Source of the DNA: an uncultured Acidobacteriota bacterium
GTDB lineage: Bacteria > Acidobacteriota > Terriglobia > Bryobacterales > Bryobacteraceae
NCBI GenBank assembly: GCA_902826685.1
Contig: CADEFT010000017.1
Location: 80,034 to 144,033, forward strand
Direction: 5' to 3'
DNA: 64,000 bases
The notes under the pieces are model-generated. The model searched no databases. It was not told where the DNA came from and worked only from the letters and a program-made list of their open reading frames with translations. Below are positions 1-9,154 of the stretch, in pieces (within the stretch, counting starts at the first letter, position 1; every line of letters begins with the position of its first letter). A program made the translations under genes and the position numbers.

Positions 1-1154
1 TCGCCGTAGGGCGAGAAGGTGAGAAACGCCGGGTAGCGATCCTCCACGGCCTGCTTGAAGCCTTTGCCCAACCCGCCGATGTCGCGCGCCCAGCCCACCG
101 AGCGGCGGTTCTGATAATTGAACTGGATGCCGAAGCTGCGGGCGTAGTCGCGCTTGCGGCTATGCATGAACGACGGCACGTAAGCATGGTCGAGGAAGCC
201 TTCGTCATTGGCGGCGGGCTGGCCGATCATTTCCTTGAGGAAGCATTGCACGCCGCCGGTGAAATGCGGGATGAAATCCTTGCCCAGGTGTCCGGAAGAG
301 TTGCCGAGTCCGGTGGGATAGAGCCGCGATTTCGACATCAGCAGCAGCGCCACGCTTTGCACGCAGGCGCAGGAGACGACGACGACGCGTCCGCGGACTT
401 CGCCTTCGGCCTTGGTGAGGCGATTGAGGAAACGAACCCCGGTGACGCGATTTTCCGTCGAAACCATCACTTCTCGCACGATGGAATCGCCCATCACTTC
501 GAGGTGACCGGTCTTGACGGCGGGCGCGATATGGCAATCGGCCGAGTTATACTTGGCCACCACGTCGCAGCCGGCCATGCAGTTGCCGCAGAAGTGGCAC
601 GACGGACGTCCGGCCATCGGCTTCGACAAAGTGGACTTGCGGACGTGGATGACGTTCACGCCGAGCCTTGCGGCGCCGCGCTTGACGATGAGATCGGAGC
701 ACTTCATCGGCACCGGCGGCAGAAAGTGGCCGTCGGGCAGATCTTCGAGACCGTCGAGATTGCCGCAGACGCCGACTTCGCGTTCGATGCGGTCATAGTA
801 GGGCGCCATGTCGCGATATTCGAGAGGCCAGTCGGCGCCGGCGCCGTCGTGCGAACGCCCCTTGAAATCGCGCTGGCTGAAGCGCCAGGCGACGGCGTTC
901 CAGGTGAGGCTCTTGCCGCCGATGCCGCGCGAGCGTTCGGAATCGAAGCCCTGCTTGCCCGGCTTCATCACCGGAATATGCCGGTTGGGGAAGTGGAACG
1001 GCATGGCGTGGGTGTTAAAATCGGTGCGGGTGTTGATTTTCGGCCCGCCTTCGACCAGCGCCACATCGACACCGTAGTGAGCCAGGTGCGCGGCCAGAGT
1101 GCCGCCGGAGGGTCCGGAGCCTACCACGACCACATCGTAAGTTTTCTGTGCCAT
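1..1154 (-). CDS. GMC-family FAD oxidoreductase, 3' end cut by window edge
   Basis: The frame is open from an ATG at 1154 to the window edge (about 384 codons), so the C-terminus is missing. The protein begins MAQKTYDVVVVGSGPSGG, a Rossmann FAD-binding start with GSGPSG at residues 12-17. It continues through GMC-type sequence, including a GIGGKSLTWNAVAWRF segment that matches the family's second FAD contact, and a CHFCGNCMAGC cysteine-rich stretch. GMC enzymes oxidise alcohols or sugars; the substrate cannot be read here. It starts 3 nt after the rmuC stop, so the two are probably co-transcribed. There is no signal peptide at this start. The family call is firm, the substrate unknown. Confidence 0.85.
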   Translation of the reverse strand, partial: MAQKTYDVVVVGSGPSGGTLAAHLAHYGVDVALVEGGPKINTRTDFNTHAMPFHFPNRHIPVMKPGKQGFDSERSRGIGGKSLTWNAVAWRFSQRDFKGRSHDGAGADWPLEYRDMAPYYDRIEREVGVCGNLDGLEDLPDGHFLPPVPMKCSDLIVKRGAARLGVNVIHVRKSTLSKPMAGRPSCHFCGNCMAGCDVVAKYNSADCHIAPAVKTGHLEVMGDSIVREVMVSTENRVTGVRFLNRLTKAEGEVRGRVVVVSCACVQSVALLLMSKSRLYPTGLGNSSGHLGKDFIPHFTGGVQCFLKEMIGQPAANDEGFLDHAYVPSFMHSRKRDYARSFGIQFNYQNRRSVGWARDIGGLGKGFKQAVEDRYPAFLTFSPYG

Positions 1155-1157
1155 GGA

Positions 1158-2198
1158 TCAATTTCCCTGGCGGGCGGCGCGGGCGGCGGAATCGACGGGT
1201 TTGGGATTCTCCATCTCTTCGGCGGAACCGGCGCCCAGTTCGTACATGCGGCGGGCGCCGGGAACGACGCGCGTTTCCCAGGCTCCCACGGCGCGATTGT
1301 AGACCTGCACGGTCCGTTCGAGTTGCACGCCCATGGCGGAAAGCTCGACGGCCATGGCGCGCAGGCGTTCGTAAAGCTGCGACCCGAGGTCGCGGATTTC
1401 TTCGGCGCGCTGTTCGGCGCGCTGCTGGCGCCAACCGAAGGCCACGGTCTTCAGCAGGGCGATGAGAGTGGTGGGCGTGGCAAGGATGACGCGCCGGTCG
1501 GCTCCGTATTCGAGCAATTCGGGCTCCTGTTCGAGAGCGGCGCTGAAGAACGCCTCGCCTGGCAGGAACATCACGACGAATTCGGGCGCGTCGGTGAATT
1601 GATCCCAGTAGGACTTGGCGCTGAGGCGCACGATCTGGGCGCGTACCTGGCCGGCGAACTCCTTCATCTTGGCCGAGCGGGCGGCATCGTCGAGCAACTC
1701 CTGCGCTTCGAGGTAGCCGTTTAGCGGGGTCTTGGCGTCCACCACCATGCGGCGGCCGTTGGGCAGGTGGATGAGCATATCGGGCCGCGTCTTGCGCGGT
1801 TCGCCGTTCTTCTCCTGGGTTCGTTCCGCACTGGACTGCTCCTGGAAATCGACATGATCGGCCATGCCGGCCAGCTCGGCGACGCGGCGCAACTGCATCT
1901 CGCCCCAACGGCCTTTGACGCCGGGCGAGCGAAGGGCGCTCGACAGCCGCGACGTTTCCTTCTGAAGATCGATCTCGCACATGGCCAGATGGCGGATCTG
2001 CTCGCTGAGCTTGGCTTGCGAGGTCTCGCGGGCGAGCTCGAAGTTGTGAAGCTTCTCCTCCATCTGCTTGAGCGAATCCCGCAGAGAGTCGACGAGTTCG
2101 CCGCTGCCGGTCTGGCGATACATCAGCCAAACCGCCAATCCCCCCAGAAAGAACGCGGCCACAAGGCCGAAGAAGAGCATCATCTGATCGATCAGCAT
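1158..2198 (-). CDS. rmuC: RmuC-family DNA recombination protein
   Basis: A 346-residue protein with one N-terminal membrane segment (about residues 6-26), a charged coiled-coil-prone stretch (about 33-85), and the RmuC nuclease-like core. The core begins around residue 90 with SPGVKGRWGEMQLRR and contains RPDMLIHLPNGRRMVVDAKTP. RmuC proteins are predicted PD-(D/E)XK-fold proteins that limit rearrangement at inverted repeats in E. coli. The D and the E/D-x-K-like VVDAKTP element are visible. It is shorter than E. coli RmuC, as is common outside enterobacteria. It lies between a secreted-protein gene 32 nt upstream and the GMC gene 3 nt downstream on the same strand, so a three-gene transcript is likely. 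Confidence 0.88.
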   Translation of the reverse strand: MLIDQMMLFFGLVAAFFLGGLAVWLMYRQTGSGELVDSLRDSLKQMEEKLHNFELARETSQAKLSEQIRHLAMCEIDLQKETSRLSSALRSPGVKGRWGEMQLRRVAELAGMADHVDFQEQSSAERTQEKNGEPRKTRPDMLIHLPNGRRMVVDAKTPLNGYLEAQELLDDAARSAKMKEFAGQVRAQIVRLSAKSYWDQFTDAPEFVVMFLPGEAFFSAALEQEPELLEYGADRRVILATPTTLIALLKTVAFGWRQQRAEQRAEEIRDLGSQLYERLRAMAVELSAMGVQLERTVQVYNRAVGAWETRVVPGARRMYELGAGSAEEMENPKPVDSAARAARQGN

Positions 2199-2230
2199 CC
2201 GCTTTATCTTCGCAAACTATGACACCGGAT

Positions 2231-3181
2231 TCAGTACTGTTTTTGAGCGGGTGGTTTTGGCGCTTCGTTTTCGAACGAGACGGTGGATTCGGTGGTGGAA
2301 ATCGTGGATTCGGCGCTGAACTTGCGGTAGTTCTTGAACTCGATGTCGTTTTTCGAACAGGACTTCTGATAGCGGACGCAGGCGAGATTGGCGGAGTTGG
2401 TGGGAAGGACGTAAGAGTTTGAGCCGATCTTGACGGGCCCGAAGTCCATGGTCATCTCGGCGTGATCGAGCGGGTAAGTATTGGGGATCTCCTGCGCCTC
2501 CATTTCAAGGCGGCGCACCATCTTTTCGCTGGGATCGATCCAGATCTTGCCGGAGAACTTGGGGCGGAGCTTTTGATTGTCGTATTCGAGCGTCCAGCCA
2601 GAGCGGGACTTGGGGACGGTGTAGGTGAAGACCTCTACCTCGACGCCGGCGATGGTTTCCTTTTTGAGCGGGGTGAACTCGGCAACGCCGGGCGACATGA
2701 CGTGGGCGAGGGTGCGTCCATATTCGCCTTCGGACCAGGAACCGGATTCGCGCGTTGCCAGCCACTCCACCGGTTTGCCGTTGCGTTTGGTGTTGCGGTA
2801 TTCCTCTTTGCCATCGACGAACATGACCTCGACGGCGATGGTGTCCTGCAGCTTCCATTTATCCCGGGCGCCGCCTGAATTGTGGCGGCGGATGATCTGA
2901 TCGCAGACAAAATTGGGAAGCTCGCCGGTATAGGAGGCGGCCTTGAGGCGCACCTGATCGATGAGGGAGAGCGGCACGTCCGCCCGTTCCTCGGCGGCGC
3001 CGGGGGACGCCTCGGAATCGGGCCTGACGATGACGGTGGCCAGCCCGTCGCAATTCTGCTGGCGTTTTACCGTTTTGCCTCGCCGCAGTACGGGACGGCC
3101 GGGGTCGTCGTCATCGGCCGGACAGGGCCGCTGCTGTGCCCAGGCGGAAACCGCGAGCGCGAGCAGCAGCAGGTATCGCAT
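2231..3181 (-). CDS. Secreted hypothetical protein
   Basis: The open frame runs further upstream, but the ATG at 3181 gives a clean signal peptide (MRYLLLLALAVSAWAQQ) and a 316-residue protein, so that start is chosen. The mature part contains LPNFVCDQIIRRHNSG followed by W/K-rich beta-type sequence. This resembles a large family of secreted Acidobacteriota proteins of unknown function. A later segment (IWIDPSEKMVRRLEMEAQ) looks like the strand-turn-strand pattern of LolA/LolB-like lipoprotein-sorting folds, but that is only an impression. No catalytic motif is evident. It is encoded just upstream of rmuC on the same strand. Confidence 0.65.
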   Translation of the reverse strand: MRYLLLLALAVSAWAQQRPCPADDDDPGRPVLRRGKTVKRQQNCDGLATVIVRPDSEASPGAAEERADVPLSLIDQVRLKAASYTGELPNFVCDQIIRRHNSGGARDKWKLQDTIAVEVMFVDGKEEYRNTKRNGKPVEWLATRESGSWSEGEYGRTLAHVMSPGVAEFTPLKKETIAGVEVEVFTYTVPKSRSGWTLEYDNQKLRPKFSGKIWIDPSEKMVRRLEMEAQEIPNTYPLDHAEMTMDFGPVKIGSNSYVLPTNSANLACVRYQKSCSKNDIEFKNYRKFSAESTISTTESTVSFENEAPKPPAQKQY

Positions 3182-3241
3182 CGATATTAGGATGCACCAG
3201 AACGGGCGCCGGTTACAAAATGCGGTATTCTTCCGAGTGCC

Positions 3242-6200
3242 ATGTCTGCTTTCAGGGTTCTTTGGATTTTTCTTCCGGCTTTCGCCTGGGCGCAGGTACA
3301 AAGCGGCACCATCGTCGGTACGGTCAACGATCAGGCAGGGGCTGCGGTGGCCGGCGCCAAGGTCACGCTGGTGAACGACGGGACTCGTTTCACGCGCGCG
3401 GTGACCACCAACGATTCGGGCCAATACGTGGCCACGTCGGTACCAACCGGCGGGTACGCCATCACGGTGGAGCACGCCGGTTTTCAAAAGACGGTGCGCA
3501 GCGGTTTGCAGCTTACCGCCGCCGACACGCTGACGGTGGACCTGCAGCTTCAGGTCGGCAACGTGCAGGAGACGATCGAGGTGAGAGAGACGGCGCCGCT
3601 GCTGCAATCGCAGACGGCGACGGTGTCGTCGCTGGTCACCAATCAACAGATGGTGGAGATGCCGCTCAACGGGCGCACGTTCACCGCGCTATTGAAGCTG
3701 AGCCCGGGCGCCTATGCCGGGTCGAGCGCGAATCTTTCCACTTCGCAATATGCGATGCGCGGCGACGTGAACATTTCCGTGAATGGATCGAGCGCGCAGA
3801 ACAACACCTACCTGATCGACGGCATGGTGAACCGCAACCTCTGGCTTTCCACGCTGATTATGGTTCCGACGGTGGATTCCATTCAGGAAGTGCGCATGAT
3901 GACGAGCAACTACTCGGCCGAGTATGGGGCGGCGGCGGGCGCGATCACCATCGTGCAGACACGATCGGGAACCAATCAGCTCCACGGCAGCCTTTACGAA
4001 TTTCTGCGCAACGACAAGCTGGACGCCAATACGTTTTTCAACAACCGGCTGGGCGCGCCTAAGCCGGCGTTCCGGCGCAACGAATTCGGCGGGACGATCG
4101 GCGGACCGGTGCGCAAGGACCGCACGTTTTTCTTCGCCGACTATCAGGGGATTCGTTTGCGGCAGCCGCGCACGGTGATTTCGACGATTCCGACCCTCGC
4201 CCAGCGGCAATGGGTTACGAGCGGCGACTTTTCCGGATTGGGCACCACCGTCTTCGATCCGGCGAACGTGGTGGGCGGCCAGCGCATGGCATTTGGCGGC
4301 AACCGCATTCCCACGGCGCGGCTGGATCCGGCGGCGGTGCGGTTGACCGGGTTGCTGCCCGATCCCACCAGTTCCGCCACGACGCGCAACTTCGTCTATA
4401 ACCCGACGGTGGCGCAGCGGACCGATCAGTTCGATGTGAGGCTCGATCAGAACCTGGGCAACAGCGACCGCGTGTTCTTCAAGTACAGCTATGACGATAC
4501 GCTGCTGATTACGCCGGGGAACGTGCCGGCGCCGGCGGGATCGAATCTGCCCATCAGCCGGTTCCTTTCCTCCGACGGCACCGACACCGGTACGGAGACG
4601 CCGCTGAAGAACTGGTCGGCCACGTTCAACTATGTGAAGGTGTTCGGGGCCAATATCGTGAACGAGGTGAGGCTGGGCGCGGTGCGTTGGAACCAATACA
4701 TTTCACCGCTGGGCAATACGCTCAACACGGCTACGGCAGTGGGCATTCCCGGCATCAATATCAACGACAAGTCGGGCGGTCTGCCGAGCATGGCCATCAC
4801 GGGGTTCCGCAACATCGGCGATGCGTCGACCTATCCGGAAAACAGCCAGTCGATTTCGTTTCAGTATGAGGACATTCTGACGGTGGTGAAAAACGCGCAC
4901 ACGCTGAAGTTCGGCGGGCAATACGTACGGCACCGGTTCAATGGATTTTCGGCGTTTCCGACGCGCGGGACGTTCGATTTCAATGGCCAGTTTACGCGGC
5001 AGATCGGCACCAACATCGCCACGACGGCGCTTTCGGACTGGGCGCTGGGCGCGGTCAGCGCGAGCAATCGCAACGTTCTGGTGGGCACGTTCGGCATGCG
5101 GTTCTTCAACCTGGCGGCGTTTTTCGACGATTCATGGCGCGTATCGAACCGGCTGACGGTGAACTACGGCGTGCGTTATGAACTGCTGGCGCCGCCCTAT
5201 GAAGTGCATGACCGCTGGTCGAACTTCAACGTGGATACGGCGAGGCTCGAAATCGCCGGGCGGGATGGCGCGGGGCGCCGGCTGCGTAAGCTCGATACGA
5301 ACAACGTGTCGCCGCGGCTGGGCGTGACCTACATGCTGACTTCCGATCGCAAGACGGTGATGCGCGCGGGCTTCGGCAGTTCGTTTGTCGAAGCGGGCCA
5401 GGGCGGCGGACAGCTTTACAAGAACCTTCCGTTTTTCTTCTCGAACGTGGTGGCGACGGATCAGAACGCCGCGCCGCCCTCTCTGCTCTCACAAGGTTTG
5501 CCAGCGCCGGTGGCGCCCGACTTAAACGACCGGGTGGCGCTTTCGGGCGGCAATCCGAACGCATGGGATTACGGATTGAAATCGACGCAGACGATGCAGT
5601 GGAGCTTCGGGTTGCAGCGCGAGATCGTACAGGACTTGCTGGTGGACGTTTCCTATGTCGGCACACGGACGCTGGGGCTGATCGCCAACGTGAACATCAA
5701 CCAATCGGTGCCGGGGGCGGGGGCGCAGGGTCCGCGGCGGCCTTTCTTTGCGCGGAATCCGGGGTTGACGAACCTGACTTACCGCACCAACTTCGGCGCG
5801 GCGAAGTATCATTCGCTGCAGACGCGCGTGGAAAAGCGGGCACGCGGCGGATTGACGATGTCGCTGGCCTATACGTGGTCGCATTTCCTTTCAAACGGGG
5901 GCAATATCAACGGGGGCGGCAACGCGCCGCCGCAGGATGCGCGGTGTTATGCCTGCGAGTGGGGATCGATGCCCGAGGACCGGCGGCACATCGCGGTGTT
6001 CAATCACGTGTGGGATCTGCCGTTTGGCCAGGGCCGCCGCTTTGCCACAAGCGGACCGGCATCGTGGCTGATCGGCGGGTGGAGTTTGAACGGCATCTGG
6101 TCCATGGCGACTGGCGAGCATTTCACGCCGACGCTGGCCGCGGCCGTGTCGAATTCCGCCGGTGGCAGCGCGGACCGGCCGAATCGCATCGCCGATGGCA

Positions 6201-6517
6201 ACCTGCCCACGGGCAGCCGGACGATTGACCGCTGGTTCGATCTGGCGGCGTTTGCCACTCCGGCGCAGTTTTCCTTCGGGAACGCGGGCCGTGGGATTTT
6301 GGTGGGACCGGGGAGCTTCAACGTCGATGCCGGCGTTCACCGCCAGTTCCGGATCGGCGACCGGTACAAGGTGACGTTCCGCTGGGAAATGTTCAATGCG
6401 TTTAACCGCGCCAACTTCGGGACGCCGAATGCGGCGATCGGGAATCCGCAGGCGGGCCAGATCAGTGCGACGGCTCCAGCGCGGATTCAGCAGGCGGCGT
6501 TGAAGTTCGTATTTTAA
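3242..6517 (+). CDS. Oar-like TonB-dependent receptor (copy A)
   Basis: A 1091-residue outer-membrane protein. Signal peptide at residues 1-17 (ending AWAQ), a carboxypeptidase-regulatory-like beta-sandwich at about 20-105 (SGTIVGTVNDQAGAAVAGAKV), a plug-like region (about 110-250, with MPLNGRTFTALLKLSPG and YLIDGMVN), then a long beta-barrel ending in KFVF with the usual terminal phenylalanine. This is the Oar/OmpA-related TonB-receptor-like architecture that is greatly expanded in Acidobacteriota. No TonB box is obvious. The family is assumed to import or bind oligomeric substrates; none is identifiable here. It stands alone on its strand, divergent from the secreted-protein gene at 2231-3181. 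Confidence 0.9.
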   Translation: MSAFRVLWIFLPAFAWAQVQSGTIVGTVNDQAGAAVAGAKVTLVNDGTRFTRAVTTNDSGQYVATSVPTGGYAITVEHAGFQKTVRSGLQLTAADTLTVDLQLQVGNVQETIEVRETAPLLQSQTATVSSLVTNQQMVEMPLNGRTFTALLKLSPGAYAGSSANLSTSQYAMRGDVNISVNGSSAQNNTYLIDGMVNRNLWLSTLIMVPTVDSIQEVRMMTSNYSAEYGAAAGAITIVQTRSGTNQLHGSLYEFLRNDKLDANTFFNNRLGAPKPAFRRNEFGGTIGGPVRKDRTFFFADYQGIRLRQPRTVISTIPTLAQRQWVTSGDFSGLGTTVFDPANVVGGQRMAFGGNRIPTARLDPAAVRLTGLLPDPTSSATTRNFVYNPTVAQRTDQFDVRLDQNLGNSDRVFFKYSYDDTLLITPGNVPAPAGSNLPISRFLSSDGTDTGTETPLKNWSATFNYVKVFGANIVNEVRLGAVRWNQYISPLGNTLNTATAVGIPGININDKSGGLPSMAITGFRNIGDASTYPENSQSISFQYEDILTVVKNAHTLKFGGQYVRHRFNGFSAFPTRGTFDFNGQFTRQIGTNIATTALSDWALGAVSASNRNVLVGTFGMRFFNLAAFFDDSWRVSNRLTVNYGVRYELLAPPYEVHDRWSNFNVDTARLEIAGRDGAGRRLRKLDTNNVSPRLGVTYMLTSDRKTVMRAGFGSSFVEAGQGGGQLYKNLPFFFSNVVATDQNAAPPSLLSQGLPAPVAPDLNDRVALSGGNPNAWDYGLKSTQTMQWSFGLQREIVQDLLVDVSYVGTRTLGLIANVNINQSVPGAGAQGPRRPFFARNPGLTNLTYRTNFGAAKYHSLQTRVEKRARGGLTMSLAYTWSHFLSNGGNINGGGNAPPQDARCYACEWGSMPEDRRHIAVFNHVWDLPFGQGRRFATSGPASWLIGGWSLNGIWSMATGEHFTPTLAAAVSNSAGGSADRPNRIADGNLPTGSRTIDRWFDLAAFATPAQFSFGNAGRGILVGPGSFNVDAGVHRQFRIGDRYKVTFRWEMFNAFNRANFGTPNAAIGNPQAGQISATAPARIQQAALKFVF

Positions 6518-6518
6518 G

Positions 6519-6552
6519 GAACAAGACGGATGCGGTTTCCGTATCTTGGTTC
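6519..6552 (+). other. Imperfect hairpin after receptor A
   Basis: GAAC-AAGA-CGGA (6519-6530) can pair with TCCG-TA-TCTT-G-GTTC (6538-6552) around a 7-nt loop, with a 2-nt and a 1-nt bulge. There is no U-tract, and the stem ends 2 nt before the GGAGG ribosome-binding site of the next small gene. It may weakly terminate the receptor transcript or influence translation of the small gene. Seen in sequence only; function is speculative. Confidence 0.3.
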
Positions 6553-6564
6553 TGGAGGACGACG

Positions 6565-6774
6565 ATGTTCACCTTCCTGCTTTGGCTGCTGTTGCTGGTG
6601 GTGTGCTGGCCGCTGGCGCTGATGGCCCTGGTGCTTTACCCGATCGTGTGGATTCTCACGCTGCCGTTCCGCATTGTCGGCATCGCGGTGGGGGGAGTCT
6701 TCGCGCTGCTGAAAGCGATTCTGTTCCTGCCTGCCAGAGTACTGGGCGGACCGGGACAGTTCCGGTCCGCTTAA
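6565..6774 (+). CDS. Small hydrophobic membrane protein
   Basis: A 69-residue protein with an excellent ribosome-binding site (GGAGG at 6554-6558, 6 nt before the ATG). It is almost wholly hydrophobic: one or two membrane spans at about 2-36 (FTFLLWLLLLVVCWPLALMA, then VLYPIVWILTLPF) and another at about 36-60 (IVGIAVGGVFALLKAILFLP). Only the last ten residues are polar. No family is recognised. The strong SD and coherent hydrophobic pattern argue that it is real. Confidence 0.6.
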   Translation: MFTFLLWLLLLVVCWPLALMALVLYPIVWILTLPFRIVGIAVGGVFALLKAILFLPARVLGGPGQFRSA

Positions 6775-6787
6775 CGGTAAGTGCGAA

Positions 6788-7399
6788 TCAGGCCTTGCGC
6801 CGCAGGACGGCACACGCGAGGACGCCGGCGGCCATGAGCGCGAGGCTCGAAGGTTCCGGTGTCTCGGCGAAGTTGGCCGCGGCAAACGACGTGAAGGCAT
6901 CGCGGCCGGCCTGGCCCGAAAGATTGGTCATACGGGCGAGGATTTTCAGGTCGGACGTGTTGTCGTTCAAATCGGTGGAGTAGACCAGACGGGCCAAATC
7001 CAGGTTGCTGTTGAAGTAGATAAAGAACCCCGGACCGGGCGAGGTAAAGCGGGCGGCAATCAGATTGGCCGCGTTGCCGGCACCGAATGCCGTCCCGGCA
7101 TTGGCGTCGTCATCGAAGGATCGAAGTACCACCACATTAATGCCGCTCACCGGCAGGTTGCCGGCGATATCGTTGGCGAACTGAAGGGGACCGACGCCGA
7201 ACACGAAGGGGTTGAACACGAACGTGTCGGTGGCGATGTTGAAGGTGATCGATGGTTCGCCGCCAACAACCTGACGCCCAGGCGTGGTGAGCGCGGTGGA
7301 GCCGGCGAATGGATCTGTGTCAAAAGTGAAGATCGCGGCCTCAAGAGCTGAGCCAAGGCAGAGCGCCGCCATTATCATCGTCAAAAATTTTTTGTTCAT
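6788..7399 (-). CDS. PEP-CTERM sorting-domain protein
   Basis: A 203-residue secreted protein. Signal peptide MNKKFLTMIMAALCLGSALEAA, a mature domain with low charge and many Thr/Asn residues, and a C-terminal tail TPEPSSLALMAAGVLACAVLRRKA. The tail is a textbook PEP-CTERM signal: Pro-Glu-Pro, a hydrophobic span, then basic residues. Proteins of this class are cleaved and anchored by an exosortase, often with exopolysaccharide. No exosortase gene lies in this window, so it must be encoded elsewhere. The mature domain is not recognised. Confidence 0.85.
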   Translation of the reverse strand: MNKKFLTMIMAALCLGSALEAAIFTFDTDPFAGSTALTTPGRQVVGGEPSITFNIATDTFVFNPFVFGVGPLQFANDIAGNLPVSGINVVVLRSFDDDANAGTAFGAGNAANLIAARFTSPGPGFFIYFNSNLDLARLVYSTDLNDNTSDLKILARMTNLSGQAGRDAFTSFAAANFAETPEPSSLALMAAGVLACAVLRRKA

Positions 7400-7509
7400 T
7401 TGGAATACCTCATCTTGGAATGGATGAGCCGTGATTAGTAAGAGTGTATCGGAGTTGCGGAAAAAATCAATGGTCGAATGGGCATGCGATGATGTGGGCT
7501 GATTCGATT

Positions 7510-7869
7510 ATGGCGATTGTGCAAATTTTTGGTGTCAAAGGCTCCTCACCAACGCGGGCGGCGGAGCGGTTCTTCAAGGAACGGCGCGTGCCGCTGCAGT
7601 TCGTCGACCTAAACGTAAAGCCGATGGGCCCGGGCGAGATCAAGCGGTTCGCCGATCGTTTTGGGCTCACCGGTTTGCTCGATCGCGAAGGCAAGGCTTA
7701 TGCCGACGCGGGGCTCAAGTATATCCGGATGCCGGACTCCGATTTGCTGGGGCGCATCGAACGCGAGCCGAAGCTGCTGCGGCTGCCGTTGGTGCGATGC
7801 GGCAATCTGGTGAGCGCGGGAGAGGATCCGGCGGCGTGGAAGGAGATGGCGGCGGCGCCCGCCCGCTGA
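7510..7869 (+). CDS. ArsC/Spx-family thioredoxin-fold protein lacking the catalytic Cys
   Basis: A 119-residue protein from the ATG at 7510; in-frame alternatives exist at 7489, 7492 and 7444. It starts MAIVQIFGVKGSSPTRAAER, matching the ArsC-like beta-loop-helix in which the family has a redox Cys shortly before the T-R-K/R-A helix. Here the loop is G-S-S-P-T with no cysteine. A later part (PLVRCGNLVSAGEDPAAWKE) fits the conserved C-terminal R-P-x-V/I...G segment. Without the nucleophile it is unlikely to be a classical arsenate reductase. Role unknown. It is followed after 1 nt by a hydrolase gene, so the pair is probably co-transcribed. Confidence 0.7.
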   Translation: MAIVQIFGVKGSSPTRAAERFFKERRVPLQFVDLNVKPMGPGEIKRFADRFGLTGLLDREGKAYADAGLKYIRMPDSDLLGRIEREPKLLRLPLVRCGNLVSAGEDPAAWKEMAAAPAR

Positions 7870-7870
7870 G

Positions 7871-8761
7871 ATGCTTGTCTTCTTCAGCTTGATGTCGATG
7901 CTCGCGGCTCAATCGCTATTCGACTACGATCATGCCGTTCCCTTTGAAATCGAAACCGGACCGTTCAGCCCGCGCAAGGATATCCGCATCACCGCCGGAT
8001 CGTTCCAGGCGATGAAGGGGCGGCGAATGGATTTCATCCTCGCCGAACCTTCGGGGAAAGGCTCGCGGCGGCCGGTGGTGATTTTTCAGCGTGGCGGCGG
8101 CCAGAGCATGGCGCACTATATCGGCGAGGCGGCGCTGTTGGCGAAGGCGGGTGTGATCGCGATTATCCTGGAGGCTCCTTACCGGCGGCCGGCCGGGGCG
8201 CCGCCGTTTCCCAAACGAGAAGCGCTGCGGGAGCATCCGGTTCATGTGGTGATCGGGATCCGGCGCGCGCTCGACTGGCTGCTGGCCCGCGAAGACACCG
8301 ATGCCGCACGAGTGGGCTACGTGGGACACAGCTATGGCGGCAATGCGGGCGCGGTGTTGAGCGCGGTGGAGAAGCGGATCCAGACATTCGTACTGATCGG
8401 ACTGGTGGCCGAGTACAGCAAGCACGTCGCGGAGAATCAGTCCGGTTACTGGAAGAATTACCGCGCGGCTCTATCGGCGCCGGAACTGGCGCAAACGCTG
8501 GAGCTGCTGCGTCCGGTGGATCCGGGACGGTTTCTGCCGAAGTCGGGTCCGGCGGCGGTCTTGGTGCAATGCGGGCGGCTCGATATGGAAGACGTGAAGA
8601 GGGATTGCGAAGTGGCGTATGGGGCGGCTGGCCAGCCGAAGCGGCTGCGCTGGTATGACGTGGACCATGAGTTTGTGAACGCGGAGGCAATGCTGGACCG
8701 GATGCGCTGGATGGGGGAGCGGTTGCGGGTGACGGAAATTGGCGAGGTGTTGCGGCGCTAA
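7871..8761 (+). CDS. Secreted alpha/beta-hydrolase
   Basis: A 296-residue protein with a short signal peptide (MLVFFSLMSMLAAQS). The nucleophile elbow is GHSYGG with Ser154. Before it lies an oxyanion-type QRGGGQS strand. The C-terminal VLVQCGRLDMED and DVDHEFV segments fit the acid and histidine of the triad. Size and order fit dienelactone-hydrolase or acetyl-xylan-esterase-like hydrolases; the substrate cannot be deduced. It starts 1 nt after the ArsC-like gene and its stop codon abuts the convergent DUF488 gene. Confidence 0.8.
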   Translation: MLVFFSLMSMLAAQSLFDYDHAVPFEIETGPFSPRKDIRITAGSFQAMKGRRMDFILAEPSGKGSRRPVVIFQRGGGQSMAHYIGEAALLAKAGVIAIILEAPYRRPAGAPPFPKREALREHPVHVVIGIRRALDWLLAREDTDAARVGYVGHSYGGNAGAVLSAVEKRIQTFVLIGLVAEYSKHVAENQSGYWKNYRAALSAPELAQTLELLRPVDPGRFLPKSGPAAVLVQCGRLDMEDVKRDCEVAYGAAGQPKRLRWYDVDHEFVNAEAMLDRMRWMGERLRVTEIGEVLRR

Positions 8762-9151
8762 CTACGGAGCCATGCTGGCGCCGCGCTTCAGCAGTTCCTC
8801 GCGCAGGATCGACCGGTGGCAGCGGCTCTCCTGCTCGCAGTAACAACCGACAGCGAGATCCGTTTTGTGGGAGAGAGCGGCCAGCAGATCGAGGTCGCGG
8901 CTTGGGCCCGCGGCGGCCAGTTGCTTCCGGAACTTCTGGCGGAATTGAGTCCACTGCCGGTCGTCGTTGGCGGTGAGAGCTTGATGAACCAGGTCCTGTT
9001 CGGGCGCCAGGTTCGGAAACCATACATCGTAAAAATCTCGCGAGGCGAACTCGGCCTTGGGAACGCCGCGGGGCGGGCGGCGTACAGTGCCGATGCGCAG
9101 GCCTTCGCCCGGAGTCCTGGCCGAGCCGAACCTTACGATATGGATGGCCAT
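8762..9151 (-). CDS. DUF488-family protein
   Basis: A 129-residue protein with the features of DUF488: an N-terminal IVRFGSARTPGEGLRIGTVR strand region, a DFYDVWFPNLAP segment, and the C-terminal cysteine/histidine motif GCYCEQESRCHRSILREEL. The Cys and CHR residues suggest a redox or metal site, but the family has no established reaction. It starts 3 nt after the stop of the serine hydrolase gene, implying co-transcription. Confidence 0.82.
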   Translation of the reverse strand: MAIHIVRFGSARTPGEGLRIGTVRRPPRGVPKAEFASRDFYDVWFPNLAPEQDLVHQALTANDDRQWTQFRQKFRKQLAAAGPSRDLDLLAALSHKTDLAVGCYCEQESRCHRSILREELLKRGASMAP

Positions 9152-9154
9152 GGA

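Noticed and set aside
162..1724. 520-codon open frame on the plus strand
   Set aside because: Antisense to the GMC and rmuC genes, which have clear family motifs; His/Gly/Ala-rich composition is typical of a high-GC shadow frame.
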